From the NCBI RefSeq assembly GCF_002909375.1, contig NZ_PPXD01000018.1, positions 96,458-160,457 on the forward strand: a stretch of 64,000 bases of DNA. Direction: 5' to 3'. Of the stretch, positions 27,600 through 36,113 are shown in pieces; the first letter of the stretch is position 1; each line of letters starts with the position of its first letter. The stretch is from Cryobacterium zongtaii (GTDB lineage Bacteria > Actinomycetota > Actinomycetes > Actinomycetales > Microbacteriaceae). Under the pieces are notes generated by a model. It did no database searches, was not told where the DNA came from, and saw nothing but the letters and a program-made list of their open reading frames with translations. The translations under genes were made by a program, and so were the position numbers.

Positions 27600-30500
27600 G
27601 TGTCGAACCAGTTGACCGGCGGTGGGTCCGAAGAAACGGCCTCTGCTGAATTCGGAGCCAACGAATGGCTCGTAGACGAATTTTACGAACGTTACCTCAT
27701 CGACAAGAACTCGGTGGATCGGGCCTGGTGGCCGATTCTGGACAGTTACCACCAGAGTGCAACGGCGCCGAACCAGGCCGAGCAGGACGCCCCGGCCTCC
27801 GAGGGTGCTGCCTCGAGCATCGCCCCCGCCGCCGCAGAGGTTCCCCCGCTGGCAGAGGAACCCGCGACACCGACGGCCGAAGCGCACCCGATCACCGCGC
27901 CGATCCCCGTTCTCGGCGGCCCGCGCACGGCCCGCACCACGTCGATCGCCCCCAAGCCGGAGCCGGTTCCCGCCGACGCCCCGATCACCACCCCGCAGCC
28001 CGTGGTCTCCGCCGTCGCGCCCACTCCCCCGCAGGATGTCGTCACCCCGCTCCGCGGCATGGCCAAGAGCCTCGCGGCCAACATGGCCACCAGCCTCACC
28101 GTGCCCACCGCGACGAGCGTGCGCACCATCCCGGCGAAGCTCCTCATCGACAACCGCATCGTGATCAACAACCACATGAAGCGGGCCCGCGGCGGCAAGG
28201 TGTCGTTCACCCACCTGATCGGGTGGGCACTGATCCGGGCGCTCAAGATGTTCCCCAGCCAGAACGTCTACTACGACGAGCAGGACGGCAAGCCCTCGGT
28301 GATCGCCCCCGCCCACGTGGGACTGGGCATCGCAATCGACCTACCCAAGCCCGACGGCACCCGCTCGCTGATGGTCCCGGCCATCAAGCGGGCCGACACC
28401 ATGACCTTCGGCGAGTACCTGACCAGCTACGAAGACCTGGTCGGCCGCGCCCGCAAGGGCAAGCTCACCGCCGACGACTTCTCCGGCGCCACGGTGTCAC
28501 TGACCAACCCCGGCGGCATCGGCACCGTGCACTCGGTGCCGCGGTTGATGAAGGGCCAGGGCTGCATCATCGGCGCCGGCGCGCTCGACTACCCGGCCGA
28601 GTTCATGGGCGCGAGCGTCAAGACGCTCACCAGCCTGGCCATCTCCAAGACCATCACCCTCACCAGCACCTACGACCACCGGGTCATCCAGGGTGCCGGC
28701 TCGGGTGAGTTCCTCAAGATCGTGCACGAGCTGCTCATCGGCCAGCACAACTTCTACGAAGATATCTTCGCCGCGATCCGGATCCCGTACGACCCCATCC
28801 ACTGGGCCCCCGACATCAGCGTCGACCTGGCCAGCGCCGTCGACAAGACCGCCCGCGTGCAGGAACTGATCAACGCCTACCGCGTGCGCGGCCACCTGAT
28901 GGCCGACATCGACCCGCTCGAGTACCAGCAGCGCACCCACCCCGACCTGGACATCGCCAGCCACGGCCTCACCTTCTGGGACCTGGACCGCGAGTTCATC
29001 ACCGGTGGTTTCGGCACCAAGCGCACGATGCTGCTGCGCGATATCCTCGGCGTGCTGCGGGACTCGTATTGCCGCACGACGGGCATCGAGTACATGCACA
29101 TCCAGGACCCGGCCCAGCGCAAGTGGGTGCAGGAGAAGATGGAGAAGACCTACGTCAAGCCCACCCACGACGAGCAGATGCGCATTCTCGGCAAGCTCAA
29201 CGAGGCCGAGGCGTTCGAGACGTTCCTGCAGACCAAGTACGTCGGCCAGAAACGCTTCAGCCTCGAGGGCGGCGAGTCCACCATCGCGCTGCTCGACGCG
29301 ATCCTGCAGGGCTCCGCGGAGGCCGGCCTCGACGAGGTCTGCATCGGCATGGCCCACCGCGGCCGCTTGAACGTGCTCACCAACATCGCCGGCAAGACCT
29401 ACGGCCAGATCTTCCGCGAGTTCGAGGGCACCCAGGACCCCCGCAGCGTGCAGGGCTCCGGCGACGTCAAGTACCACCTCGGCACCGAGGGCACCTTCCG
29501 CGGCACCAACGGCGAGGAAGTGGCCGTGTACCTGGCCGCCAACCCGTCCCACCTCGAGGCCGTCGACGGTGTGCTCGAGGGCATCGTGCGCGCCAAGCAG
29601 GACCGCAAGCCCATCGGCACGTTCTCCACCCTGCCCGTCCTGGTGCACGGCGACGCCGCCATGGCCGGCCAGGGCGTGGTGCTCGAGACCTTGCAGATGT
29701 CTCAGCTGCGCGGCTACCGCACCGGCGGCACCATCCACCTCGTCGTCAACAACCAGGTCGGCTTCACCACGCCTCCCGGTGAGGGCCGCACCTCGGTGTA
29801 CTCCACCGACGTGGCCAAGACCATCCAGGCCCCGATCTTCCACGTGAACGGCGACGACCCCGAAGCCGTCGTGCGGGTCGCCGAACTGGCGTTCGCGTAC
29901 CGGCAGGAATTCAAGCGCGACGTCGTGATCGACCTCGTCTGCTACCGCCGACGCGGCCACAACGAGGGCGACGACCCCTCGATGACGCAGCCGTTGATGT
30001 ACAACCTCATCGAGGCCAAGCGCAGCGTGCGGAAGCTCTACACCGAGGCGCTGGTCGGACGCGGCGACATCACCCAGGCGGAGTTCGAAGCGGCCCACGC
30101 CGACTTCCAGGACCGCCTGGAACGGGCGTTCCTGGAAACGCACGCCGCCCAGACCTCGTCGATCCCGATCATCACGCCCGGCGAAGCGGCCGCGGCGGCC
30201 CGCGGACTCGCCGGCCACGGCGCCCCTGACGACGCCGTCGGTGAACCCGAGACCACCGGGGTGCCCGAAAGCGTCGTGCACCTCATCGGCGACACTTTCA
30301 ACAACAAGCCGGCCGGGTTCACCGTGCACAACAAGCTGCAGCAGCTGCTGCAGAAGCGCCTCGACATGAGCCGCAACGGCAACATCGACTGGAGCTTCGG
30401 CGAACTGCTCGCGCTCGGGTCGGTGCTGCTGGAGGGCACTCCGGTGCGGTTCGCCGGCCAGGATGCCCGCCGCGGCACCTTCGTGCAGCGTCACGCGGTG

Positions 30501-31403
30501 CTGCACGACCGGATGAACGGCCAGGAGTGGTTGCCGCTGGCGAATCTCAGCGAGAACCAGGCCCGGTTCTGGATCTACGACACCCTGCTCAGCGAATACG
30601 CGGCGATGGGCTTCGAATACGGTTACTCCGTGGAGCGGGCCGATGCCCTCGTGCTCTGGGAGGCCCAGTTCGGTGACTTCGCGAACGGCGCCCAGACCAT
30701 CATCGACGAGTTCATCTCCTCGGCCGAGCAGAAGTGGGGCCAGCGTTCCAGCGTTGTGCTGCTGCTCCCGCACGGCTACGAGGGTCAGGGCCCCGACCAC
30801 TCGTCCGCCCGGATCGAGCGGTACCTGCAGATGTGCGCCGAGAACAACATGACCGTCGCCCGCCCGTCGACGCCGGCGTCGTACTTCCACCTGCTGCGCC
30901 GCCAGGCGTACATGCGTCCGCGTCGCCCGCTGATCGTCTTCACACCGAAGTCGATGCTGCGCCTGCGCGGAGCGACCAGCCCGGTCGCCGACTTCACCAG
31001 CGGCAAGTTCGAACCGGTGATCGACGATGCGCGGATCCAGGACAAGGCCGCCGTCAAGCGGGTGCTGTTCATGGCCGGCAAGCTGTACTACGACCTGCTG
31101 GCCGACCTGGAGAAGAACCCGAACCCCGAGATCGCCCTGGTGCGCCTGGAGCAGTTCTACCCGCTGCCCGGCGCCGAACTGAAGCAGGTCGCCGAGCAGT
31201 ACCCGAACGCCGAACTGGCCTGGGTGCAGGACGAGCCGGAGAACCAGGGTGCCTGGCCGTTCTTCTACCTGCAGACGAACAAGCTCGGCACCCGCCCGAT
31301 CCGCCTGTTCTCGCGGGCCGCGTCCGCGTCTCCCGCCGCCGGTTCGGCCAAGCGTCACGCCGCGGAACAGACCGAGCTGCTCAAGAGCGCGCTCACCCTA
31401 TAA
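27600..31403 (+). CDS. kgd: Multifunctional 2-oxoglutarate dehydrogenase (Kgd, E2o-like + E1o)
   Basis: Decarboxylates 2-oxoglutarate in the TCA cycle. The 1267-residue protein has an N-terminal E1 helix (NEWLVDEFYERYLIDKNSVD near residue 22), an Ala/Pro-rich linker (60-150), an E2-type succinyltransferase catalytic domain with the H360 of TYDHRVIQGAGSG, and a full ThDP-dependent E1 domain (about 400-1267) with GMAHRGRLNVL and the ThDP motif. No lipoyl domain is present, as in other actinobacterial Kgd/OdhA proteins, which borrow it from a partner E2. The start is GTG after GAGAGTGGG. Regulation by OdhI/GarA is known in relatives. The upstream 134-bp gap shows no clear promoter. Confidence 0.95.
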   Translation: MSNQLTGGGSEETASAEFGANEWLVDEFYERYLIDKNSVDRAWWPILDSYHQSATAPNQAEQDAPASEGAASSIAPAAAEVPPLAEEPATPTAEAHPITAPIPVLGGPRTARTTSIAPKPEPVPADAPITTPQPVVSAVAPTPPQDVVTPLRGMAKSLAANMATSLTVPTATSVRTIPAKLLIDNRIVINNHMKRARGGKVSFTHLIGWALIRALKMFPSQNVYYDEQDGKPSVIAPAHVGLGIAIDLPKPDGTRSLMVPAIKRADTMTFGEYLTSYEDLVGRARKGKLTADDFSGATVSLTNPGGIGTVHSVPRLMKGQGCIIGAGALDYPAEFMGASVKTLTSLAISKTITLTSTYDHRVIQGAGSGEFLKIVHELLIGQHNFYEDIFAAIRIPYDPIHWAPDISVDLASAVDKTARVQELINAYRVRGHLMADIDPLEYQQRTHPDLDIASHGLTFWDLDREFITGGFGTKRTMLLRDILGVLRDSYCRTTGIEYMHIQDPAQRKWVQEKMEKTYVKPTHDEQMRILGKLNEAEAFETFLQTKYVGQKRFSLEGGESTIALLDAILQGSAEAGLDEVCIGMAHRGRLNVLTNIAGKTYGQIFREFEGTQDPRSVQGSGDVKYHLGTEGTFRGTNGEEVAVYLAANPSHLEAVDGVLEGIVRAKQDRKPIGTFSTLPVLVHGDAAMAGQGVVLETLQMSQLRGYRTGGTIHLVVNNQVGFTTPPGEGRTSVYSTDVAKTIQAPIFHVNGDDPEAVVRVAELAFAYRQEFKRDVVIDLVCYRRRGHNEGDDPSMTQPLMYNLIEAKRSVRKLYTEALVGRGDITQAEFEAAHADFQDRLERAFLETHAAQTSSIPIITPGEAAAAARGLAGHGAPDDAVGEPETTGVPESVVHLIGDTFNNKPAGFTVHNKLQQLLQKRLDMSRNGNIDWSFGELLALGSVLLEGTPVRFAGQDARRGTFVQRHAVLHDRMNGQEWLPLANLSENQARFWIYDTLLSEYAAMGFEYGYSVERADALVLWEAQFGDFANGAQTIIDEFISSAEQKWGQRSSVVLLLPHGYEGQGPDHSSARIERYLQMCAENNMTVARPSTPASYFHLLRRQAYMRPRRPLIVFTPKSMLRLRGATSPVADFTSGKFEPVIDDARIQDKAAVKRVLFMAGKLYYDLLADLEKNPNPEIALVRLEQFYPLPGAELKQVAEQYPNAELAWVQDEPENQGAWPFFYLQTNKLGTRPIRLFSRAASASPAAGSAKRHAAEQTELLKSALTL

Positions 31404-31414
31404 CGCAACGCACA

Positions 31415-31454
31415 CGAAGAAGGGCCGCACCCGCCAGGGTGCGGCCCTTCTTCG
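31415..31454. terminator. Bidirectional terminator between kgd and the MMPL gene
   Basis: Perfect 18-bp arms (31415-31432 and 31437-31454) around a 4-nt loop; arms read CGAAGAAGGGCCGCACCC and its complement. The A- and T-containing outer parts provide a U-run of modest quality on both strands, which suits the two convergent genes. Confidence 0.85.
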
Positions 31455-31464
31455 TACGAGGTGG

Positions 31465-33669
31465 TCAGGACTTGGCGAGCTTGCTCGGCCACCAGATCTT
31501 CGGGCCGATGTCGTGGGCCAGGGCCGGCACCAGCAGCGAGCGCACCACGAAGGTGTCCAGCAGCACCCCGAACGCGACGATGAACGCAAGCTGGGCCAGG
31601 AACAGGATCGGCAGCACGCCCAGCGCGGCGAACGTGGCGGCGAGCACCAGACCGGCCGACGTGATCACCCCGCCCGTGGCGACGAGTCCGCGCAGGATCC
31701 CGGTGCGGGTCCCGAACCGGATGGACTCTTCTCGCACCCGGGTCATCAGGAAGATGTTGTAATCGATCCCGAGGGCCACCAGGAAGACGAATCCGTACAG
31801 CGGAACCACCGGGTCAGCGCCGGGGAACCCGAGCAGGCCGTCGAAGACCCACGACGCCACACCGAGCGCGGCGGCGAACGAGAGCACGACGGTGGCTATC
31901 AGCAGCACCGGCGCGAGGATCGAGCGCAGCAGCAGCATCAGGATCACCAGGATCACGCCGAGGATGATCGGGATGATCAGGTTGCGGTCATGGATGGCCG
32001 TGTCGGTGGTGTCCACGGCGATGGCCGTGGTGCCGCCGACCAGCACGGTTCCGGCCACGTCGTCCAGGGCCACCCGGAGCTCGCGCACCGTGGCTTCGGC
32101 CGGGGCGGAGTCGCCCACGTCGGTGAGGGTCGCCTGCAGCATCACGTCGCCATCGATCACCGTCGGCTGGCCCACCGGGGTGCCCGGAGGGCCGAACGCC
32201 TGCACACCGTCGCCGGTCACCGGCAGGGTGCCGCTGACGGACTCCTCGGAGAGCACGGTGACGGAATCGACGCCGTCGTTGGCGAGCAGCACATCGGTCA
32301 TCGCCTGCAGCTCCGACTCCGGGCCGATGATGACGGCGGGGGTGCCGGATCCGCCGGGGAAGTGCTCCCCGACCACGGCCTGGCCGTCCCGGGCCTCTGA
32401 GGTGCCGAGCACGAACTCGCTCTGTGAAACGCCATCCGCCTTGAACTGGAACGCGCCGATGGCGGCGACGGCGAGAAGGAGCGTGCTTGCGACCCAGATG
32501 AGCCGGGCCCGGCGGCTGATCAGCCTGGCCAGCCACGGCCAGGCCCCCTTCGCGTTGTCGCCGTCGAGGCCGGGGTGGGCGGAGCCGAGTTTCGGGCGCA
32601 CCGGCCAGAACGCGGCACGGCCGGCCCAGAGCATCAGCGCCGGCAGCAGGGTCAGTGCGGCCAGGAGGGCGAAGCCGATACCGATCGCGGCGACCGGGCC
32701 GAGGGCCTTGTTGGAGTTCAGGTCGCTGAACAGCAGGCACAGCAGACCCACGATCACGGTGCCGCCGGCGGCCAGGATCGGCTCGAACGAACCACGCAGG
32801 GCGACGAGCGTCGCATCCCACTTCTTCTCGTGGTCCCGCAGGGCTTCGCGGAACCTGGCGACGTAGAGCAGCGAATAGTCCGTCGCTGCCCCGATCACGA
32901 GGATGAACAGGATGCCCTGCGTCTGTCCGGTCAGGATCAGCACATCTGCGCTGGCCAGCGCGACGACCACGAGCACCGAGGCGCAGAGCGCCGCGAGGCT
33001 GGTGAACAACACGATGACCGGCAGTAGCGGCGATCTGTAGACGATCACGAGAATCACCAGCACGGCCGCGAGGGCGGTGAGCAGCAGGATGCCGTCGATG
33101 CCGGCGAACGCACCGGTGAGGTCGGCGATCAGGCCCGCCGGTCCGGTGACATAGGTATCGACGCCCTCGATGGGGTTCTCGGCGAGGTAGGCGCGGATCG
33201 ACTCGACGGTGTCGGCCGGGGTGATGGCGGTGTCGAGGGTGAGGATCGCCTCGGCCGCTTCCCCGTCCTCGGAGAAGATCGCCGGCGACACGCTTTCGGT
33301 CACGACGCCGTCCAGCTGGGCCAGGTCGGCGATCTGGTCGGTGATCGCGGCCTGGTCGGCCTCGGTGAGTCCGCCGGAGCGTTCGTAGATCAGCACACCG
33401 GGCAGCACGTCATCCCCCCGGAACTCGGCCTGCAACGCCTGCACCTTGGTGGCGTCGGCGCTGGCCGGCAGCTGCTGCACCTGGTCGTTGGTAGACACGT
33501 CACTGATCCGGCCGAACGACGCCCCGCCGGCACCGAACATGACGAACCAGACCAGGATCAGAATCGTGGGTATCAGGATGCGCAGCCAGAGCGGCACCCG
33601 GCTGCCGGAGCCGGTCCGTCGGGTCCGGCGCTCCGGGTCTGAGTGCGGTGCGGGGTCAGTCGTCTTCAT
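31465..33669 (-). CDS. MMPL/RND-superfamily transporter
   Basis: A 734-residue export pump with the RND plan of 12 helices in two repeats. Each half has one helix, a large extracytoplasmic loop (about residues 60-205 and 405-560) and five helices, with ATDYSLLYVARFRE near 270 and GIDYNIFLMTRVREE near 645 carrying the buried proton-relay aspartates. Actinobacterial relatives export lipids, siderophores or drugs. I chose the ATG at 33669 (MKTTDPAPHSD); an upstream in-frame start would read through the GlsB terminator. No substrate is suggested by the neighbours. Confidence 0.88.
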   Translation of the reverse strand: MKTTDPAPHSDPERRTRRTGSGSRVPLWLRILIPTILILVWFVMFGAGGASFGRISDVSTNDQVQQLPASADATKVQALQAEFRGDDVLPGVLIYERSGGLTEADQAAITDQIADLAQLDGVVTESVSPAIFSEDGEAAEAILTLDTAITPADTVESIRAYLAENPIEGVDTYVTGPAGLIADLTGAFAGIDGILLLTALAAVLVILVIVYRSPLLPVIVLFTSLAALCASVLVVVALASADVLILTGQTQGILFILVIGAATDYSLLYVARFREALRDHEKKWDATLVALRGSFEPILAAGGTVIVGLLCLLFSDLNSNKALGPVAAIGIGFALLAALTLLPALMLWAGRAAFWPVRPKLGSAHPGLDGDNAKGAWPWLARLISRRARLIWVASTLLLAVAAIGAFQFKADGVSQSEFVLGTSEARDGQAVVGEHFPGGSGTPAVIIGPESELQAMTDVLLANDGVDSVTVLSEESVSGTLPVTGDGVQAFGPPGTPVGQPTVIDGDVMLQATLTDVGDSAPAEATVRELRVALDDVAGTVLVGGTTAIAVDTTDTAIHDRNLIIPIILGVILVILMLLLRSILAPVLLIATVVLSFAAALGVASWVFDGLLGFPGADPVVPLYGFVFLVALGIDYNIFLMTRVREESIRFGTRTGILRGLVATGGVITSAGLVLAATFAALGVLPILFLAQLAFIVAFGVLLDTFVVRSLLVPALAHDIGPKIWWPSKLAKS

Positions 33670-33743
33670 CACAGTCCCGAGCGTAGGCGAGCGTGCAAAC
33701 CGCTGCGTCGTCCGAAAGTTGGAAGATCGTGACCGGGAAATCG

Positions 33744-33786
33744 AAAAAGGCGGCACCCGCACCCTGTGGGTGCGAGTGCCGCCTTT
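33744..33786 (-). terminator. Rho-independent terminator of the GlsB-like gene
   Basis: Left arm 33745-33764 (AAAAGGCGGCACCCGCACCC) pairs with 33768-33786 with one mismatch; read on the minus strand the hairpin is followed by TTTTT. It separates the GlsB-like gene from the downstream MMPL gene. Confidence 0.82.
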
Positions 33787-33811
33787 TCACTCCGGGGAGA
33801 CCCCGCTGCTG

Positions 33812-34075
33812 TTACGCCTTGCGACGGCCCACGGCGAAGCCGTAGATGAGCAGAACGATGATGGATCCGCCGATGGCGAGGAGCCACGTCTGGATGGAGA
33901 AGAAGTCTTCAAGCGGTGCGCCGAAGAGGGCGCTACCGAGGAATCCGCCGAGCAGTGCGCCGACAACGCCGAGCAGAAGGGTGATGAACCATCCGCCACC
34001 CTGGTTGCCCGGGAGGATCAGCTTGGCGATGGCGCCCGCGAGGAGGCCGAGAAGAAGGAATCCGAAAAACCCCAT
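33812..34075 (-). CDS. GlsB/YeaQ/YmgE-family stress membrane protein
   Basis: An 87-residue protein with three hydrophobic helices and glycine motifs of the transglycosylase-associated family (GLLAGAIAKLILPG near residue 8, then GVVGALLGGFLGSALFG), ending in a basic GRRKA tail. Members are small membrane proteins induced by envelope or oxidative stress; the mechanism is not known. The ATG at 34075 fits the family N-terminus MGFFGFLLLG; in-frame upstream codons add an unrelated 19-residue tail. It sits next to two Asp23-type genes. Confidence 0.85.
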   Translation of the reverse strand: MGFFGFLLLGLLAGAIAKLILPGNQGGGWFITLLLGVVGALLGGFLGSALFGAPLEDFFSIQTWLLAIGGSIIVLLIYGFAVGRRKA

Positions 34076-34178
34076 GGAGTGTCTCATTTCTGTTGGTGTG
34101 GGTACTGCTGGTGTTTCGGACGTGCTGTGCATGTCCGACCGGGCTCTTGCGAGCCGGCTTGATTACGCGGCCGGGAAC

Positions 34179-34634
34179 CTAAGCGACGTCATTGTCGTCG
34201 GGTTCCTTGGCCACGTAAATGTCTGTGATGGTCACGTTCACGGTTGACACCGCGATTCCCACCAAACCTTCGATGGCTCGCGTCGTCGCGGCGCGGACCT
34301 GATCCGCGAGAGCCGTCAGGGGCACCGGATAGTCGGCGACGAGCACGATTTCGACGGCGACGTCGTCGTCGCTCACCGTGACGGAGATGCCGGGGTTGAC
34401 GTCGGCACTGCTGATGGCGTCGAGGATCGCACCGAGGGCCCTGGTCGGCACGCTGCCCAGGGAGTGCACGCCCGGTACCTCGCGCACGGCCAGACCGGCC
34501 ACCTTGGCGATGACGCTGTCCTTGATGGTCGTGACGCCCTGCCCCACCCTGTCGACAGCACCGTCGGTCACCTCGCCGGCGTTGGCCGGCAGGGTGGTGG
34601 CCGAGGTCGGCTGCTCGGGGGTGCTACTGAACAT
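34179..34634 (-). CDS. Asp23/Gls24-family envelope stress protein
   Basis: A 151-residue protein with the Asp23 domain over residues 40-145: TTIKDSVIAKVAGLAVREVPGV at the start (core AKVAGLAVREVPGV), then VAVEIVLVADYPVPL and a C-terminal VSTVNVTITDIYV. In Staphylococcus Asp23 is a membrane-anchored abundant alkaline-shock protein; here the anchor may be a neighbouring small membrane protein, as no helix is seen. The ribosome site is AAGGAG. It is divergent from a second, shorter Asp23-like gene with about 160 bp between them. Confidence 0.85.
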   Translation of the reverse strand: MFSSTPEQPTSATTLPANAGEVTDGAVDRVGQGVTTIKDSVIAKVAGLAVREVPGVHSLGSVPTRALGAILDAISSADVNPGISVTVSDDDVAVEIVLVADYPVPLTALADQVRAATTRAIEGLVGIAVSTVNVTITDIYVAKEPDDNDVA

Positions 34635-34793
34635 CTGGAAACTCCTTGGTAGTCCGCGATGAGGGCAGAAATTGCATCGTCTAAGTTACGACGCAGCCCA
34701 CGCTCGATTCGTCACGGATTCGCAGGAAAGTTTTTTCAGCGCCGAAGATCTACACTGATCTGGTACCACCCGCTCCCCGAGACTGGAGATGTC

Positions 34794-35123
34794 ATGAGCA
34801 CATCCACGAAGCCCACCGAGGAGCTGGCCGCAGCCGTCGAACAGGTTCCGGGCGTTGACGAACTCTACCCGGCAGCGCCCATCGTGGCCACCGTGGTGCA
34901 CCAGGTTGTCGGGGCGATCACGGCGAAGCCGACGGCTCCGGAATTCGTCACGCTGACCGAGACGGACGAGGGCGTCACGGCATCCGTCGCCATCGGCATC
35001 GCGGACGCTGACGCGGCGACGGAGGTCTGCCGCAGGGTCTACGACACCATCGAGGAGTACTTCGTCGAGTCAGGCGACCCTGCCGTGACGACGATCGAAG
35101 TGAAGGTGGCGCGGATCGGCTAG
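34794..35123 (+). CDS. Asp23-like small protein
   Basis: A 109-residue acidic soluble protein. Its segments TVVHQVVGAIT, GVTASVAIGIADADAATEVCRRVYDTIEEY and VTTIEVKVARIG follow the alternating pattern of Asp23/Gls24 proteins but lack the AxxxPGV opening. I regard it as a divergent family member, encoded head-to-head with a canonical one. The ATG is preceded by TGGAGAT, 4 nt away. The upstream sequence contains TACACT at 34751-34756 as a possible -10. Confidence 0.6.
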   Translation: MSTSTKPTEELAAAVEQVPGVDELYPAAPIVATVVHQVVGAITAKPTAPEFVTLTETDEGVTASVAIGIADADAATEVCRRVYDTIEEYFVESGDPAVTTIEVKVARIG

Positions 35124-35134
35124 TGCGTCGGCCG

Positions 35135-35377
35135 TCAGTGCGCTGACTGGATGGCACGCAGCCGCAGCAAGACCTGATCGCGCAGGTCCTCGGGAGCGGT
35201 CTCCTTGCAGGCCCGCTGCATCACCTCGGTGAGGGTACGCCCGACGTGGTGTTCGCTGCGGCAGTCCGGGCAGTGCTCCAGGTGCTCCCGGATGTCGATG
35301 GCGTCCTCCTTGCGGAGTTCGTTGTGCAGATACTCTTCGAGTTCGGCCTTGGCCTTCTCGCAACCGCAATCGGTCAT
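35135..35377 (-). CDS. rshA: Zinc anti-sigma factor RshA/RsrA-like
   Basis: An 80-residue redox-sensing anti-sigma factor. The ZAS motif H-x3-C-x2-C is H32/C36/C39, and further cysteines C4 and C6 near the N-terminus can act as zinc ligands or disulfide partners, as in Streptomyces RsrA. Oxidation would release zinc and the sigma factor encoded just upstream; their genes overlap by ATGA, which keeps the two proteins stoichiometric. The family is known as the mycothiol system anti-sigma factor. Confidence 0.9.
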   Translation of the reverse strand: MTDCGCEKAKAELEEYLHNELRKEDAIDIREHLEHCPDCRSEHHVGRTLTEVMQRACKETAPEDLRDQVLLRLRAIQSAH

Positions 35378-36060
35378 TTTCTTGTGCTCCCGGATGTCTT
35401 CTTGATCGGTGCGCTCTGGCCGGTGCCGAGTCCGCGCTCGAGGGCGTAACCGGCCAGCAGCTCGCGCAGCAGGCGGCGGCCACGGTGCAGGCGACTCATC
35501 ACCGTTCCGATGGGTGTCTTCATGATTTCGGCGATCTCCTGGTAGGAGAAGCCTTCGACGTCGGCGAAGTACACCGCCAGGCGGAAGTCCTCCGGGATCG
35601 ATTGGAGGGCGTCCTTGACGGCGCTGTCGGGCAGGTGGTCGATCGCTTCGGCTTCCGCGGAGCGGCTCGACGTCGCCGTCGTGGATTCCGCGCCGCCCAG
35701 CTGCCAGTCCTCGAGGTCGTCGATGGTGCCCTGGTAGGGCTCTCGCTGCTTCTTGCGATAGGTGTTGATGAAGGTGTTCGTGAGGATCCGGTACAGCCAC
35801 GCCTTGAGGTTGGTGCCCTGCTCGAACTGCTTGAACGACGCAAACGCCTTGACGAAGGTTTCCTGCACGAGGTCCTGGGCGTCAGAGGGGTTCCGTGTCA
35901 TCCGCATCGCCGCTGCGTAGAGCTGGTCGATGAACGGCATGGCCTGTGCTTCGAACAGGTCCCGCGTGGCAGTTGTATCTGTTGTCATCACGGGCAATTC
36001 TAAGCCGTCGACGCCGCTGGGCGTCGCGGCCGTGCGTTCCATAAGCGTGGATGCGCTCAC
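35374..36060 (-). CDS. sigH: ECF sigma factor SigH/SigR-like
   Basis: A 228-residue group-IV sigma factor controlling thiol-oxidative and heat stress genes in relatives. Region 2 (about residues 38-105: [19 protein letters not shown] and [21 protein letters not shown]) and region 4 (about 155-205: [32 protein letters not shown]) are complete. The GTG start has AGGAGG 4 nt upstream; the next ATG ([10 protein letters not shown], residue 25) is closer to the usual family start and is a realistic alternative. I could not find a clear GGAAT/GTT autoregulatory promoter. Confidence 0.9.
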   Translation of the reverse strand: MSASTLMERTAATPSGVDGLELPVMTTDTTATRDLFEAQAMPFIDQLYAAAMRMTRNPSDAQDLVQETFVKAFASFKQFEQGTNLKAWLYRILTNTFINTYRKKQREPYQGTIDDLEDWQLGGAESTTATSSRSAEAEAIDHLPDSAVKDALQSIPEDFRLAVYFADVEGFSYQEIAEIMKTPIGTVMSRLHRGRRLLRELLAGYALERGLGTGQSAPIKKTSGSTRK

Positions 36061-36113
36061 GTGACCTCCTGTGCCTCACTGTGTATCGGCAATCCCGACT
36101 ATTCTGATAACCG

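Noticed and set aside
28497..31358. 953-codon minus-strand open frame antisense to kgd
   Set aside because: It is the reverse shadow of a strongly coding GC-rich gene; no ribosome site or recognisable motif supports it.
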